This document shows, in pieces, positions 7,620 to 15,699 of a stretch of 64,000 nucleotides of DNA. The stretch's first letter is position 1. Each line of letters starts with the position of its first letter. The notes below the pieces were generated by a model. That model searched no databases. It was given only the letters and a program-made list of their open reading frames with translations, and was not told where the DNA came from. The position numbers and the translations under genes were made by a program. The DNA comes from PALSA-505 sp963699015. GTDB lineage: Bacteria > Actinomycetota > Actinomycetes > Streptosporangiales > Streptosporangiaceae. The stretch covers positions 1,286,628 through 1,350,627 of the forward strand of contig CAVOSX010000002.1 in NCBI GenBank assembly GCA_963699015.1, in the 5' to 3' direction.

Positions 7620-8576
7620 ATGAAGATCAAGACGCGGCCTGACGATGCCGACTTGCTCGAGGGCGACGAACTGTTCCAGATGAACGGCTGGCTCGCCGAG
7701 TTGCGCGAAGACGACCGCGCGGAGCCGCAGAACGAGGACCGCGCCGCGTCAGGGGACGAGGACCGCGCCGCGTCACGCGACGACAGCTACCCCTGGCCAC
7801 GGGAAGGCAGCAGCCATGCCGGGCCGCAGGAGCACAGCTACGCCGCGCCGCAGGAGCACAGCTACCCCGCGCCGCGGCAGCCCAGCTATGCCAGGTCACG
7901 AGACGATGCGCGCCTCGAGCCGCCGGACGACGGCCGCGCCAGACTGCGGCACGACGGCCAGGCCAATCCGCCCCGGCATGCCTATCTGCGATCGGAAACC
8001 ATAGCTGCGACGCCGGTGACCAGGCCTATTGCCCGCTCCCTGACCACCACGCGGGCGGTGATCGGCGACCGGTTGCGGTTGCCGATGATGTGGTGCGAGA
8101 TGGGTTCCTGCATCCGCTGGTACGCCCATCCCGCGGCGCTCGGTGAGGCGGACGTCCGCGCCCGCGCGATTGACGCCGGCTGGCGCGTGGATGCTGTTGG
8201 ACTGCTGGTCTGCCCTCGATGCTTGCAGACCGCTTCCGGCTTCCAGTCACCTCGTCCGGTCGTGCTGTGGGACCGGGAGCAGGCCATCGCCATGGCCGCC
8301 TGCCTGGACGACGAGCCCGGGGCTGACGCCGCTGACGACGCTGCCTGGGAGCTGAGCCACGACTTGCACCCTGCGGCCAGCAGCCAGCGGGACGAGGCCG
8401 TCGCCACGTCCGCCTGGATAGCAGGCGTGCCCGCCCATGACGTCGTGCGGAGCGCCAGCCAGGAACCCAGCCGTGAGATCGCCCGCCCAGCTGACGACCA
8501 CCAGCGCGAGAGCCGCCTGCGGTCGGGCCGGCACCGCAAGCGCCTGGTCGCCAGGCTCATGCTCGCCAGCCACTAG
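7620..8576 (+). CDS. Unknown protein with central CX4C...CX2C zinc-ribbon segment
   Basis: The 318-residue product is not matched to a named family. ATG 7620 is preceded by the Shine-Dalgarno-like GGAGGGG. Residues 1-30 are acidic. Residues 31-120 are low-complexity with Asp/Arg/Ala runs and an imperfect 8-residue repeat around EHSYAAPQ. Residues about 150-205 form a compact domain with MMWCEMGSCIRWY (Cys159, Cys164) and LVCPRCLQ (Cys198, Cys201), a likely zinc-binding site. The segment ADVRARAIDAGWRVDAVG between them looks like a conserved folded core. The tail is basic (SGRHRKRLVARLML). Its place next to the origin-like region and the ParA pair suggests a DNA-associated or regulatory role, but this is inference. 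Confidence 0.75.
   Translation: MKIKTRPDDADLLEGDELFQMNGWLAELREDDRAEPQNEDRAASGDEDRAASRDDSYPWPREGSSHAGPQEHSYAAPQEHSYPAPRQPSYARSRDDARLEPPDDGRARLRHDGQANPPRHAYLRSETIAATPVTRPIARSLTTTRAVIGDRLRLPMMWCEMGSCIRWYAHPAALGEADVRARAIDAGWRVDAVGLLVCPRCLQTASGFQSPRPVVLWDREQAIAMAACLDDEPGADAADDAAWELSHDLHPAASSQRDEAVATSAWIAGVPAHDVVRSASQEPSREIARPADDHQRESRLRSGRHRKRLVARLMLASH
7823..7894 (+). repeat. Three 24-bp tandem repeats inside the zinc-ribbon gene
   Basis: Units at 7823-7846, 7847-7870 and 7871-7894 begin GCCGCAGGAGC or GCCGCGGCAGC. They encode three octapeptides of the type PQEHSYAA. The first two units differ at two positions; the third is more diverged. This looks like local slippage in a disordered linker. 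Confidence 0.8.
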
Positions 8577-9453
8577 GCACGCTCAGGGCGAGCCCGCGCC
8601 GCCCCTTTCCCGCTGCCGTGGCCGCGCTCTCCATCGTCGGGCGTGGCCACGGCCTTGCTCACCGGCGTGACCGCGTCCTCCCCTACTACCGGCGTGGCCG
8701 CTGATTTGCGATCGAGGCGGGCGATCCTATGGGTGATGCCGGACGATAACCGGCGGGCGGCGAAGGCGCGTATCACGGCATCGGCTGTCCGGGCTTGAGC
8801 TTTTCGCGAGGATTGCGGCTTTTCCGGAGCAGCTACCCGGTAGTGGCGCTGTATGCGCTAGGCAACACCGGTGGCGGCGCGGGGCCAGGCTTAGAACCTG
8901 AGTAAGGCGAGTCGGCGAATTTACCGATAGATACCGCCGCTTTCTTGCCATACCTGACAACGTGGCCGGTTTTGGGAGGTCGCCGACCGCCGCAGCCAAC
9001 CTGTATGCATATATCCCCGATGCGAGGTTGTGGGTGCGGAATCCTTTCTGCGCGGCTGCCTCGCCGCGATGACGATCTTCTGCTTTCTGGATCCAGCGGC
9101 TGGTGGCTGCCGGGAGCGATGCCTGCGCTGGCCACGCCGGCCGATCCGGCCCGCCACGTTTGCCTCCGCCACGCGGCCGTGCCCTGCTTGGGCCGCGGCA
9201 GCCTGGCCCTGCCCGATCGCCAGCGTCCGCGAACTCGCGGACGATCCCCAAAATCACGGCCCGAAGTGATTGCGTTCACTGTCTACGGCATAGGTGGAGG
9301 ACATCACGATCGCGCCGCGGGGACGGCGGCATCCACTGCGTTACCCCAGCGGCAACCGGCCGTCTGGCCGGCCGCCCGGGCGGGCCGCCGGGCTGACCGC
9401 TAGCGTTCATGGGGCGAACCTGCACGATCAGAAGGCCCAAAGGGGGCGCGGGC
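8577..9453. other. 0.88-kb stretch without a supported gene
   Basis: Several short frames exist on both strands, but none has a recognisable domain, good ribosome-binding site or consistent codon bias. A reverse-strand frame ending at 8573 overlaps the preceding gene by four bases and starts with GTG; it is too low in complexity to call. The GC content is lower around 8880-9030 than in the flanks, which could reflect regulatory DNA or transferred sequence. Confidence 0.5.
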
Positions 9454-10217
9454 ATGAAGAACATGTTCTCGCTGGAGACCAAGGTGGCATTCGTCACCGG
9501 AGCGGCCAGGGGCATCGGCCTGGCCATCGCCACCGGCTGGGCGGAAGCGGGTGCCGACATCGCGTGCTTCGACCTGGCCCAGGACGACGCCGACCGGGCA
9601 GCCGCTTCCATCCGGCAACTCGGCCGCAAAGCCATCGGCATCGCTGGCGACGTCTCGGACGCCAAGTCGGTGGCCGACGCCGTCGCGCTGACGGCCCGGG
9701 AACTCGGTGGTCTGCACATCGCACTCAACAACGCAGGTATCGCGCACTCGGCTCCCGCCGAAGATCTCGCGGCCGACGACTGGCGCCGCGTGATCGACGT
9801 GAACCTCACCGGGGTCTTCCTCACCGCGCAAGCTGAGGCCCGCGTCATGCTGGCCAGCGGTGGCGGCTCGATCGTCAATGTGGCCTCGATGTCCGGCACG
9901 ATCGTCAACCGGGGCCTCACGCAAGCCCACTACAACACCTCCAAAGCAGGTGTCATGCACCTGACAAAGTCGCTTGCCGTCGAGTGGGCGCGACGTGGCA
10001 TCCGGGTTAACTCACTCAGTCCCGGCTACACGCTGACGCCGATGACCCAACGGCCGGAAATCGCCGGGATGCGCTCGCAGTGGGAGTCGCAGACACCGAT
10101 GGGCCGCATGGTTGAACTGGCGAGCTCGTCGGGCCAGCCACCTTTCTTGCTTCCGACGCCTCGAGCGCGTGCACCGGCGTCGATCTCATCGTCAACTGCG
10201 GCTTCGTCTGCTGGTGA
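9454..10217 (+). pseudogene. Short-chain dehydrogenase/reductase (SDR) with C-terminal frameshift
   Basis: The product begins at ATG 9454 and shows a classical SDR: the nucleotide-binding motif TGAARGIG (residues 15-22), NNAG, and the catalytic HYNTSKAG. These enzymes use NAD(P)H to oxidise or reduce hydroxyl/keto groups. The frame is correct to MGRMVEL (about 10117). Then one base is missing, and the expected C-terminus (ELVGPATFLASDASSACTG, ending in CGFVCW) is found in the next frame, stopping at 10215-10217. In the shifted frame translation would run on into the enolase-superfamily gene downstream. The lesion is one base near 10118-10122 and could be real or a sequencing error. The substrate is unknown. 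Confidence 0.8.
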
Positions 10218-10281
10218 CCGGTGGGCTCACTCGATCGCCGCCAGCAGGGCGCGGCGTAGTCACGATAGAAGGGACGATGGC

Positions 10282-11388
10282 TTGAAGCTCGTCGGGCTGG
10301 ACTGCTTCGGCTATGAGCTCAGGTACGCGCACGGACAGTACGTCATGTCAGGCGGCCGCGCCGCGGCGGCGCAGATCGGCACGCTCGTGCGGTTGCGAAC
10401 CGACGAGGGCGTGGACGGATGGGGCGAGATCACGCCCCTCGGGTCCACCTACCTGCCCACGTTCGCCGAGGGTGTCCGCACCGCCGTGCGGTTCCTGGCC
10501 GCGCCCCTGCTGGGGCTCGACCCGGCGAACATCTCCAGCGTCCGGCGCGTCATGGACGCGACGCTCATGGGGCACCAGTACGCCAAGAGCGCCGTCGACA
10601 TCGCCTGCTGGGACCTGCGGGGCAAGGCGGCCGGGCTGCCGATCGCCACGCTTCTCGGCGGCGTGCTGCACGAGGACTTTCCCGTCTATGAGGCGGTGCC
10701 GCTGGGCTCGCCGGAGTCGATGGCATCGTTTGCCGAGCGCCGCGGCGGTGCGGGGATCAAGCGGTTCCAGCTGAAAGTCGGCAGCGACCCGCGCGAGGAT
10801 GCGGCCCGCACCAGGGCTGTCGTGGAGACGGTGACCGACGACACGATCGTCATCGCCGATTCCAACGGAGGCTGGAGCCTGCTCGACGCGCGCCTCGCGA
10901 TGAACGCCATGGCCGACCTTCCCGTCTTCATCGAGCAGCCGTGCCGGACGACCGAGGACAGCATGCTCGCCTCGCGCGGCAGCAAGCTCCCCCTCGTCCT
11001 GGACGAGTCGATCGTCACCTTGTCCGACGTCTACGAGGCCAAGCGCTCGGCCGGCGTCTCCTCGATCAATATCAAGATCAGCCGGGTCGGCGGCATTACC
11101 GGCGCCGCGCTGATGCGCGACGTGATGCAGGAGCTGAACCTCATGGTCTCGGTGGAGGACATGTGGGGCGGCGACCTGATCACGGCGGCCGTCAGCCACC
11201 TCGCGGCCAGCACCCGCCCGGAGAGCCTGCTGATGACGTCGTTCATGAACGACTGGACCGATGGGCACGTCGCCGGGTACCAGCCCCGGTCGGTCGATGG
11301 CCGCGGTTCAGCCCCCTCGGGCCCGGGCCTTGGCATCGAGATCGACACGTCATTTCTCGGCGAGCCCTTGTTTTCGGTCGAGGCCTGA
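10282..11388 (+). CDS. Enolase-superfamily dehydratase/epimerase (mandelate racemase group)
   Basis: This 368-residue protein has the lid domain (about 1-125) and barrel of the mandelate racemase/muconate lactonizing group. Metal ligands are Asp193 (IADSNGGW), Glu218 (VFIEQPC) and Asp241 (LVLDES). The catalytic lysines are Lys165 (RFQLKVG) and Lys265 (INIKISRVGG). TTG 10282 is chosen as start because AGAAGGGA lies seven bases upstream and family homology begins with MKLVGLDCF. No homology extends further back, although the frame stays open into the broken SDR. The neighbouring proline-racemase-family gene suggests a substrate such as a hydroxyproline or its betaine, as known for some members of this superfamily. 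Sugar-acid dehydration remains possible. Confidence 0.85.
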   Translation: MKLVGLDCFGYELRYAHGQYVMSGGRAAAAQIGTLVRLRTDEGVDGWGEITPLGSTYLPTFAEGVRTAVRFLAAPLLGLDPANISSVRRVMDATLMGHQYAKSAVDIACWDLRGKAAGLPIATLLGGVLHEDFPVYEAVPLGSPESMASFAERRGGAGIKRFQLKVGSDPREDAARTRAVVETVTDDTIVIADSNGGWSLLDARLAMNAMADLPVFIEQPCRTTEDSMLASRGSKLPLVLDESIVTLSDVYEAKRSAGVSSINIKISRVGGITGAALMRDVMQELNLMVSVEDMWGGDLITAAVSHLAASTRPESLLMTSFMNDWTDGHVAGYQPRSVDGRGSAPSGPGLGIEIDTSFLGEPLFSVEA

Positions 11389-11507
11389 CCGCAGAAGGAC
11401 GCCGCCGGCGGCCAGCCCGCATCACGGGACATCGGCCCGCAGACGGCGGGAATTCGCGGCAGCGGTAGTCACGGCTTCTACGGTGAGAACGTCGATCGGA
11501 GAGTGTC

Positions 11508-12569
11508 ATGCGATGGGCCCGAACCCTGAACGTTGCCGGCTGCCACGCCGAGGGTGAAGTCGGAAACGTGGTGATCGGCGGTTTCGGCGACGTGCCGGGC
11601 GCGACAGTATTCGACAAGATGTGCTACATCCGGGAGAACGAAGACTGGATGCGGCAGCTCCTGCTGCACGAACCGCGCGGCAACGTGGTCCGCAGCGCGA
11701 ATGTCGTGCTGCCTGCGAGCGACCCGGAAGCCCAGATGGGCTACGTCATCATGGAGTCGACCGAGTATCCGGTCATGTCCGGCAGCAACACCATCTGCGT
11801 CGCTACGGTGCTGCTCGAAACCGGAATGCTCGCGATGGACGAGCCGGTCACCGAGGTGGCGCTCGAGTCGCCCGCCGGGCTGATCCGTGCCCGTTGTGAA
11901 TGCAGGGATGGCAAGGTCACCAGCGTCAGGTTCACCAACCAGCCGGCGTTCGTGTATCACCTGGCGGTACCCGTCGAGGTCGCCGGGATCGGCACCCTGC
12001 CGGTAGACGTCGCCTGGGGCGGGATGGCGTACGTTCTCATCGACGCGGCGTCGGCCGGCTTGACCGTGACCCCGGACCAGGCTCGCGACCTAGTCGAGGT
12101 GGGGCAGCGGATCAAGTACGCCGCCGCCGAGCAGATCGACGCGGTTCACCCGGAGAATCCGGGTTTCCCCGGCATCACGCAAACCGAATTCACGATGCCC
12201 GCCGAGCGTGACCAGGGCATCCTGACCGCGCGGAATGCGGTGATCGTGTCGCCCGGGCGTATCGACCGGTCTCCCTGCGGGACCGGCACCTCCGCCCGGC
12301 TGGCCGTGATGCACGCACGGGGCGAGATCGCGGTCGGCGAGCGATTCCGGCACAGGTCGATCATCGGGACCGTATTCGAAGGAGTGATCCAGTCCACCAC
12401 TACCATCGGCACGGTTCCGGCCGTGATCCCGACCGTGGCCGGCCAGGCGTGGATCACGGATCTGTCAACGATCGGCATTGACCCGAGCGACCCCTTCCCG
12501 ACGGGATACACGCTGTCCGATTCGTGGCTCAACTCCCCGAGTCAGTCGCCCGCCGGCGGCTCTCGATAA
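11508..12569 (+). CDS. Proline racemase-family epimerase/dehydratase (Ser/Cys type)
   Basis: This 353-residue protein covers the full proline racemase fold. The first catalytic position, normally the Cys of a CGH motif, is Ser91 in VMSGSNTIC. The second is kept as Cys257 in DRSPCGTGTSA. The family is known to use Cys/Cys pairs (proline racemase, 4-hydroxyproline 2-epimerase), Cys/Thr pairs (trans-3-hydroxyproline dehydratase) and Ser/Cys pairs, so the Ser is a subtype marker rather than damage. ATG 11508 gives the usual N-terminus. The gene lies 119 bases after the enolase-superfamily gene on the same strand; together they suggest catabolism of 3- or 4-hydroxyproline-like compounds. The exact reaction cannot be assigned from sequence. 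Confidence 0.88.
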   Translation: MRWARTLNVAGCHAEGEVGNVVIGGFGDVPGATVFDKMCYIRENEDWMRQLLLHEPRGNVVRSANVVLPASDPEAQMGYVIMESTEYPVMSGSNTICVATVLLETGMLAMDEPVTEVALESPAGLIRARCECRDGKVTSVRFTNQPAFVYHLAVPVEVAGIGTLPVDVAWGGMAYVLIDAASAGLTVTPDQARDLVEVGQRIKYAAAEQIDAVHPENPGFPGITQTEFTMPAERDQGILTARNAVIVSPGRIDRSPCGTGTSARLAVMHARGEIAVGERFRHRSIIGTVFEGVIQSTTTIGTVPAVIPTVAGQAWITDLSTIGIDPSDPFPTGYTLSDSWLNSPSQSPAGGSR

Positions 12570-12766
12570 CCTGAGCCGGCGATGGACGATCACGACAACG
12601 GAGCCGTCGCTACGGGCGCGACGTCAGGAATGGGTCTCGAAGTCGCCCATGATGCCTATGGCGCCAGCCGGCATGGCTGCCTTCCGGCACATCGGCGCAT
12701 CGGCGCGTAAGCCCCGCCCGGCGCGGGAGCGCCTGCGCCGGTCGCGGCCGCGTGCGGGGCGGTCGG

Positions 12767-12970
12767 TCAGAGCGAGCGAACCTGCTCGGCCTGCGGGCCC
12801 TTGCGGCCCTGCCCCGCGGTGTACTCAACCCGCTGGTTCTCCGCGAGATCGCGGACATCTTCCGTCTCGATGGCGGAGCGGTGAACGAACACATCGGGCG
12901 TGCCGTCGTCCGGCGCGATGAAACCGTAGCCCCTGTCAGGGCTGTACCACTTCACGATGCCTTGAGGCAT
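12767..12970 (-). CDS. Cold-shock domain protein (CspA family)
   Basis: This 67-residue single-domain nucleic-acid chaperone contains VKWYSPDRGYGFIAPDD, with the RNP1 motif around residues 13-18, and the RNP2 motif DVFVHRSAI at 26-34, ending with the common QAEQVRSL. ATG 12970 follows AGGAGAAGG at good spacing. Such proteins melt RNA secondary structure, often during cold shock or stationary phase. The gene is monocistronic, and the long AT-richer region upstream (up to 13430) leaves room for the long 5' leader usual for csp genes. Confidence 0.95.
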   Translation of the reverse strand: MPQGIVKWYSPDRGYGFIAPDDGTPDVFVHRSAIETEDVRDLAENQRVEYTAGQGRKGPQAEQVRSL

Positions 12971-13430
12971 GCCTTCTCCTACTGTGACGATCTTCGGGAT
13001 CCACGGTCTGCGGAGCCCAGTTGCCGCGACCGTCTACGTTTCGAAGGCCAACCCTCGGAAATAGTGACACGTAAACAAATGTGCAATCTCGCGTCTTCGT
13101 GACGCCCGCTGTCAGAATTTCGCAGGCGCTGTAACACGTGCGCGAACTTCGACTACAACCATTTTCAGGATAACACGAAACGCCGCCGTCACATATTCCG
13201 TGGCGTATGCTGTCCGCCGCCTCCGCGCGATCTTCACAGCGGCTCGACGAGGGTCGCCATTGCGCCCTCCCCCGCGCGCGCCGGCGTAGCGCCGGCCGGC
13301 CATGGGGACCGCGCGGGGCAGCCTGACCGGCTGACTCAGGTCTACGGTGGTTCTGAGCCCGCCATGACGACACAGTTCTCGCAGATCATTGTGTGACAGA
13401 CGGCCGCCGCCCGCGACAGGAGAAACGAGC
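12971..13430. other. 460-bp divergent promoter region (csp and small gene)
   Basis: No gene is seen. The stretch separates the cold-shock gene on the minus strand from a small plus-strand gene. About 13070-13220 is notably AT-richer than the surroundings, consistent with promoters and a long leader. No specific operator could be recognised. Confidence 0.45.
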
Positions 13431-13682
13431 ATGGGTGACTTTTACGGGATTGAGCCGGGCACGATTCCCGGCTTCACCGAGACTGGCGGCGGACAGTTCA
13501 TGAGCGTGGGGCGCCTGCCCGACGAGACGGTAACGAACATGATGACGTTCATGGGGAAGCTGCGCCAGATGCACGAGGATGACCCCCTCGCGTTCGAGGT
13601 ATGCGTGCGACACGTTGCTGCCGTCATCGAGGACCAGCGCAGGGGCGAAGGCAAGACTGACCCCCGGGATACGGCCTCTTGA
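13431..13682 (+). CDS. Small conserved-looking protein of unknown function
   Basis: This 83-residue acidic protein starts at ATG 13431 behind a clear ribosome-binding site (AGGAG, spacing eight). The N-terminal half MGDFYGIEPGTIPGFTETGG is Gly-rich and probably extended. The C-terminal half (VTNMMTFMGKLRQMHEDD and VRHVAAVIEDQRR) should form two amphipathic helices. There is no signal peptide or membrane segment. The GC-rich codon third positions support a real gene. No function can be proposed from sequence or neighbours. Confidence 0.65.
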   Translation: MGDFYGIEPGTIPGFTETGGGQFMSVGRLPDETVTNMMTFMGKLRQMHEDDPLAFEVCVRHVAAVIEDQRRGEGKTDPRDTAS

Positions 13683-13827
13683 TTCTCGGCAGCCGGACGA
13701 ACCGAATCCTCCGCACGAGCATCAGGAGCGCCGCCCATTCGTTCTTCTGCTCCATCGCCAGGGACCCGAACGCGCACCCCCGGCGATCATGTTTGATCCC
13801 GCGTGTGTCCCGCGCGGCGGGAGGTCA

Positions 13828-14157
13828 TCACGATCGCGATGTGTCCGCAGCGCGCGGGTCGCGGTCGTTGGCCAGCAGCTCCAGGAGCGGGCCGACCCGG
13901 TGCCCTTCCTGGGCGGAGTGCCGGAACACGCTGTCCGGGTTCACGGTGTATCGGGTACGCCGCCCGATCCGGGTGCGGGTGATGTAACCGGCGGCCTCCA
14001 GGTCGGACACGATGGCCTGAGCGGTGCGTTCGGTGATCCCGGCAGCGGCACTGATGTCGCGGATCCGGGCTTCGGGGTTGCGGGCGATCTCCACGAGCAC
14101 GTGCCCGTGCCCGGTCAGCAGCGTCCAGCTGCCACCCGGTTCGCCGCCAAGACTCAT
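13828..14157 (-). CDS. Winged-helix transcriptional regulator (MarR/ArsR-like)
   Basis: This 109-residue protein has a winged helix-turn-helix domain over about residues 20-85: the recognition region IRDISAAAGITERTAQAIV is followed by SDLEAAGYITRTRIGRRTRY, the typical helix-wing pattern. The C-terminus (HSAQEGHRVGPLLELLAND) may dimerise. ATG 14157 is chosen because a longer GTG start at 14205 would put a 14-bp palindrome inside the coding region, where an operator is more likely. It is convergent with the small gene ending at 13682 and divergent from the STAS gene, which it may control. The ligand is unknown. Confidence 0.75.
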   Translation of the reverse strand: MSLGGEPGGSWTLLTGHGHVLVEIARNPEARIRDISAAAGITERTAQAIVSDLEAAGYITRTRIGRRTRYTVNPDSVFRHSAQEGHRVGPLLELLANDRDPRAADTSRS

Positions 14158-14171
14158 ACTTCCTGACTGTA

Positions 14172-14199
14172 TCTCTCGCGAGAGAATCGTCGCGAGAGA
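14172..14199. promoter_or_regulatory. TCTCTCGCGAGAGA palindrome plus second TCGCGAGAGA site
   Basis: Bases 14172-14185 form a perfect 14-bp palindrome. The half site TCGCGAGAGA recurs at 14190-14199. The pair lies just upstream of the winged-helix regulator start and within the gap to the divergent STAS gene, so it is a good candidate for an autoregulatory operator. Confidence 0.6.
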
Positions 14200-14340
14200 A
14201 GACACGCGATATTTTTCTCATGTCTGTATTGACAGGTCTCTGCCCAGCCTCGATCCTGGTAGTGCCCTGATCGGGCACGGTCCGGCAGCGGTCGCGCCCA
14301 GCGCGGCGGCAGCCGTACCCGGCCGCAGGAGGTGACGCAG

Positions 14341-14718
14341 ATGCCCGAGACCAGTTTCCCGGTCGAGGTGATAGCCGGCGTACCCGTGGTGGCCGCGCCC
14401 GGCGAGATCGACGCCGCCAACGTCGCCGGGCTGCGGGCAGCATTGCGCGACGCGGCCGCGCACGGGAAGAGGACCTTGGTGGTCGATATGTCCCGGACGC
14501 AGTTTTGCGACTCGTCCGGTCTTAACGTGCTGGTGTGCGCGCACCAGCGGGCCCAGACCGAGGGCGGCGAGGTACTCCTGGTCATCTGCGCCGCTGCCGT
14601 CGCCCGAATTCTCGCCCTCACCGGCATTGACCGCGTGATCCCCCGGTTCACGAGCCTGGACGAGGCGCTCGCGCAAACGCCCGATCCTGCGACCCGCTCA
14701 CCACTGCCGGCTAGCTGA
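14341..14718 (+). CDS. STAS-domain anti-sigma factor antagonist
   Basis: This 125-residue protein is a single STAS domain like SpoIIAA/RsbV/BldG. The phosphorylatable serine is Ser58 in FCDSSGLNVLV, preceded by the strand RTLVVDMS. Dephosphorylated antagonists bind anti-sigma kinases and free a sigma factor. ATG 14341 is used because AGGAGG ends eight bases upstream; GTG 14332 lies within that ribosome-binding site. No anti-sigma kinase or sigma factor is adjacent, so the partner must be encoded elsewhere. A divergent winged-helix gene with a palindromic site lies upstream. Confidence 0.9.
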   Translation: MPETSFPVEVIAGVPVVAAPGEIDAANVAGLRAALRDAAAHGKRTLVVDMSRTQFCDSSGLNVLVCAHQRAQTEGGEVLLVICAAAVARILALTGIDRVIPRFTSLDEALAQTPDPATRSPLPAS

Positions 14719-14810
14719 TCAGGCCCCTGCTCTGACACCAGGGACAGCCGACGGCCGAGCATAATAGGTCGCCGTGGGTCAAAATTGGCCTACTCACCGA
14801 GGGGACTGAC

Positions 14811-15671
14811 ATGATCGCTCGCTGCCCGAGATTGGCAAGCCTGGCTCTGGCCGGGGCGGCCTCGCTTGGCCTGGCCCTGCTCAGCGGGGCCGGGACGGCC
14901 ACGGCGCGGGTCTCGCCGGCGCCGACGGCGGGCGCCCGAGCGCCCGCGGCGCACGGCAAGCACCTGATCAGGGCGGCGCACCGGGAGGGCCCGGCCCGGG
15001 CGGTCACCAACTTCACCTCCAACAACTGGGACGGCTACTTCGCCACCGATGCCAGCCACGACACGGACTTCACCGCGATCTCGGCCACCTGGACCGAGGC
15101 CGCAGTGACCTGCAGCAGCAAGAAGGAGGCCTGGGCCGGGTTCTGGGTCGGCATGGACGGCTGGTGGAATGATTCCGTCGAGCAGGGCGGCACCGAAGCG
15201 ATCTGCCTGAACGGCAGCCCCCAGTACAGCGTGTGGTGGGAGATGTTCCCGTTCAACGCCATACAGGTCGGCTTCGCCATCAGCCCCGGTGACGCGATCC
15301 ACGCCAGCGTCACCTATCAGCCCGGCAGCAAGAAGTTCGACATCGTGGTGAAGGACCTCACCAGCGGCAAGACGCTGACGAAGAACATCGCCTGCCAACA
15401 GGGCCAGGGCGGATGCCAGCGCAGCTCGGCCGACGTTATCTCCGAAGACATCGGGCACTCCGGCGGCGGACTGTTCCCGCTGCCCGATTACGGCACCCAG
15501 ACCTACAAGAGCGTCTCGGTGACCGACACCAGCGGGCACACCGGCCCGCTCAACGACTCCGGCTGGCAACTTGGCCGGGTCACCGAGGTCAGCTCCGGTG
15601 TCACCAAGCAGACGACGTCCGGCCTGAAATCAGGAGGGACCTCGTTCAGCACCGCCTGGCGACACGCATGA
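14811..15671 (+). CDS. Secreted G1-family (eqolisin-like) peptidase homologue
   Basis: The 286-residue precursor has a Sec signal peptide with a long hydrophobic core and cleavage near GTATA (residue 31). The mature part carries the G1 fold markers NNWDGY (71-76), FWVGMDGWW (111-119), VEQGG with Gln125 at the catalytic Gln position, and VWWEMFP. The second catalytic region, usually AEWIVE with the catalytic Glu, reads ADVISED here (207-213), so Asp208 stands at the Glu position. It may be active with Asp, or a non-peptidase relative. G1 peptidases act at acid pH outside the cell. The gene is convergent with an MFS exporter gene. Confidence 0.8.
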   Translation: MIARCPRLASLALAGAASLGLALLSGAGTATARVSPAPTAGARAPAAHGKHLIRAAHREGPARAVTNFTSNNWDGYFATDASHDTDFTAISATWTEAAVTCSSKKEAWAGFWVGMDGWWNDSVEQGGTEAICLNGSPQYSVWWEMFPFNAIQVGFAISPGDAIHASVTYQPGSKKFDIVVKDLTSGKTLTKNIACQQGQGGCQRSSADVISEDIGHSGGGLFPLPDYGTQTYKSVSVTDTSGHTGPLNDSGWQLGRVTEVSSGVTKQTTSGLKSGGTSFSTAWRHA

Positions 15672-15699
15672 GGGCTTGCGCCCTGACTGCTGCCGGGAT

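Noticed and set aside
8573..8776. A 67-codon minus-strand frame after the zinc-ribbon gene
   Set aside because: It starts with GTG without a good ribosome-binding site, has no family signal and overlaps the neighbour; composition alone is not enough.
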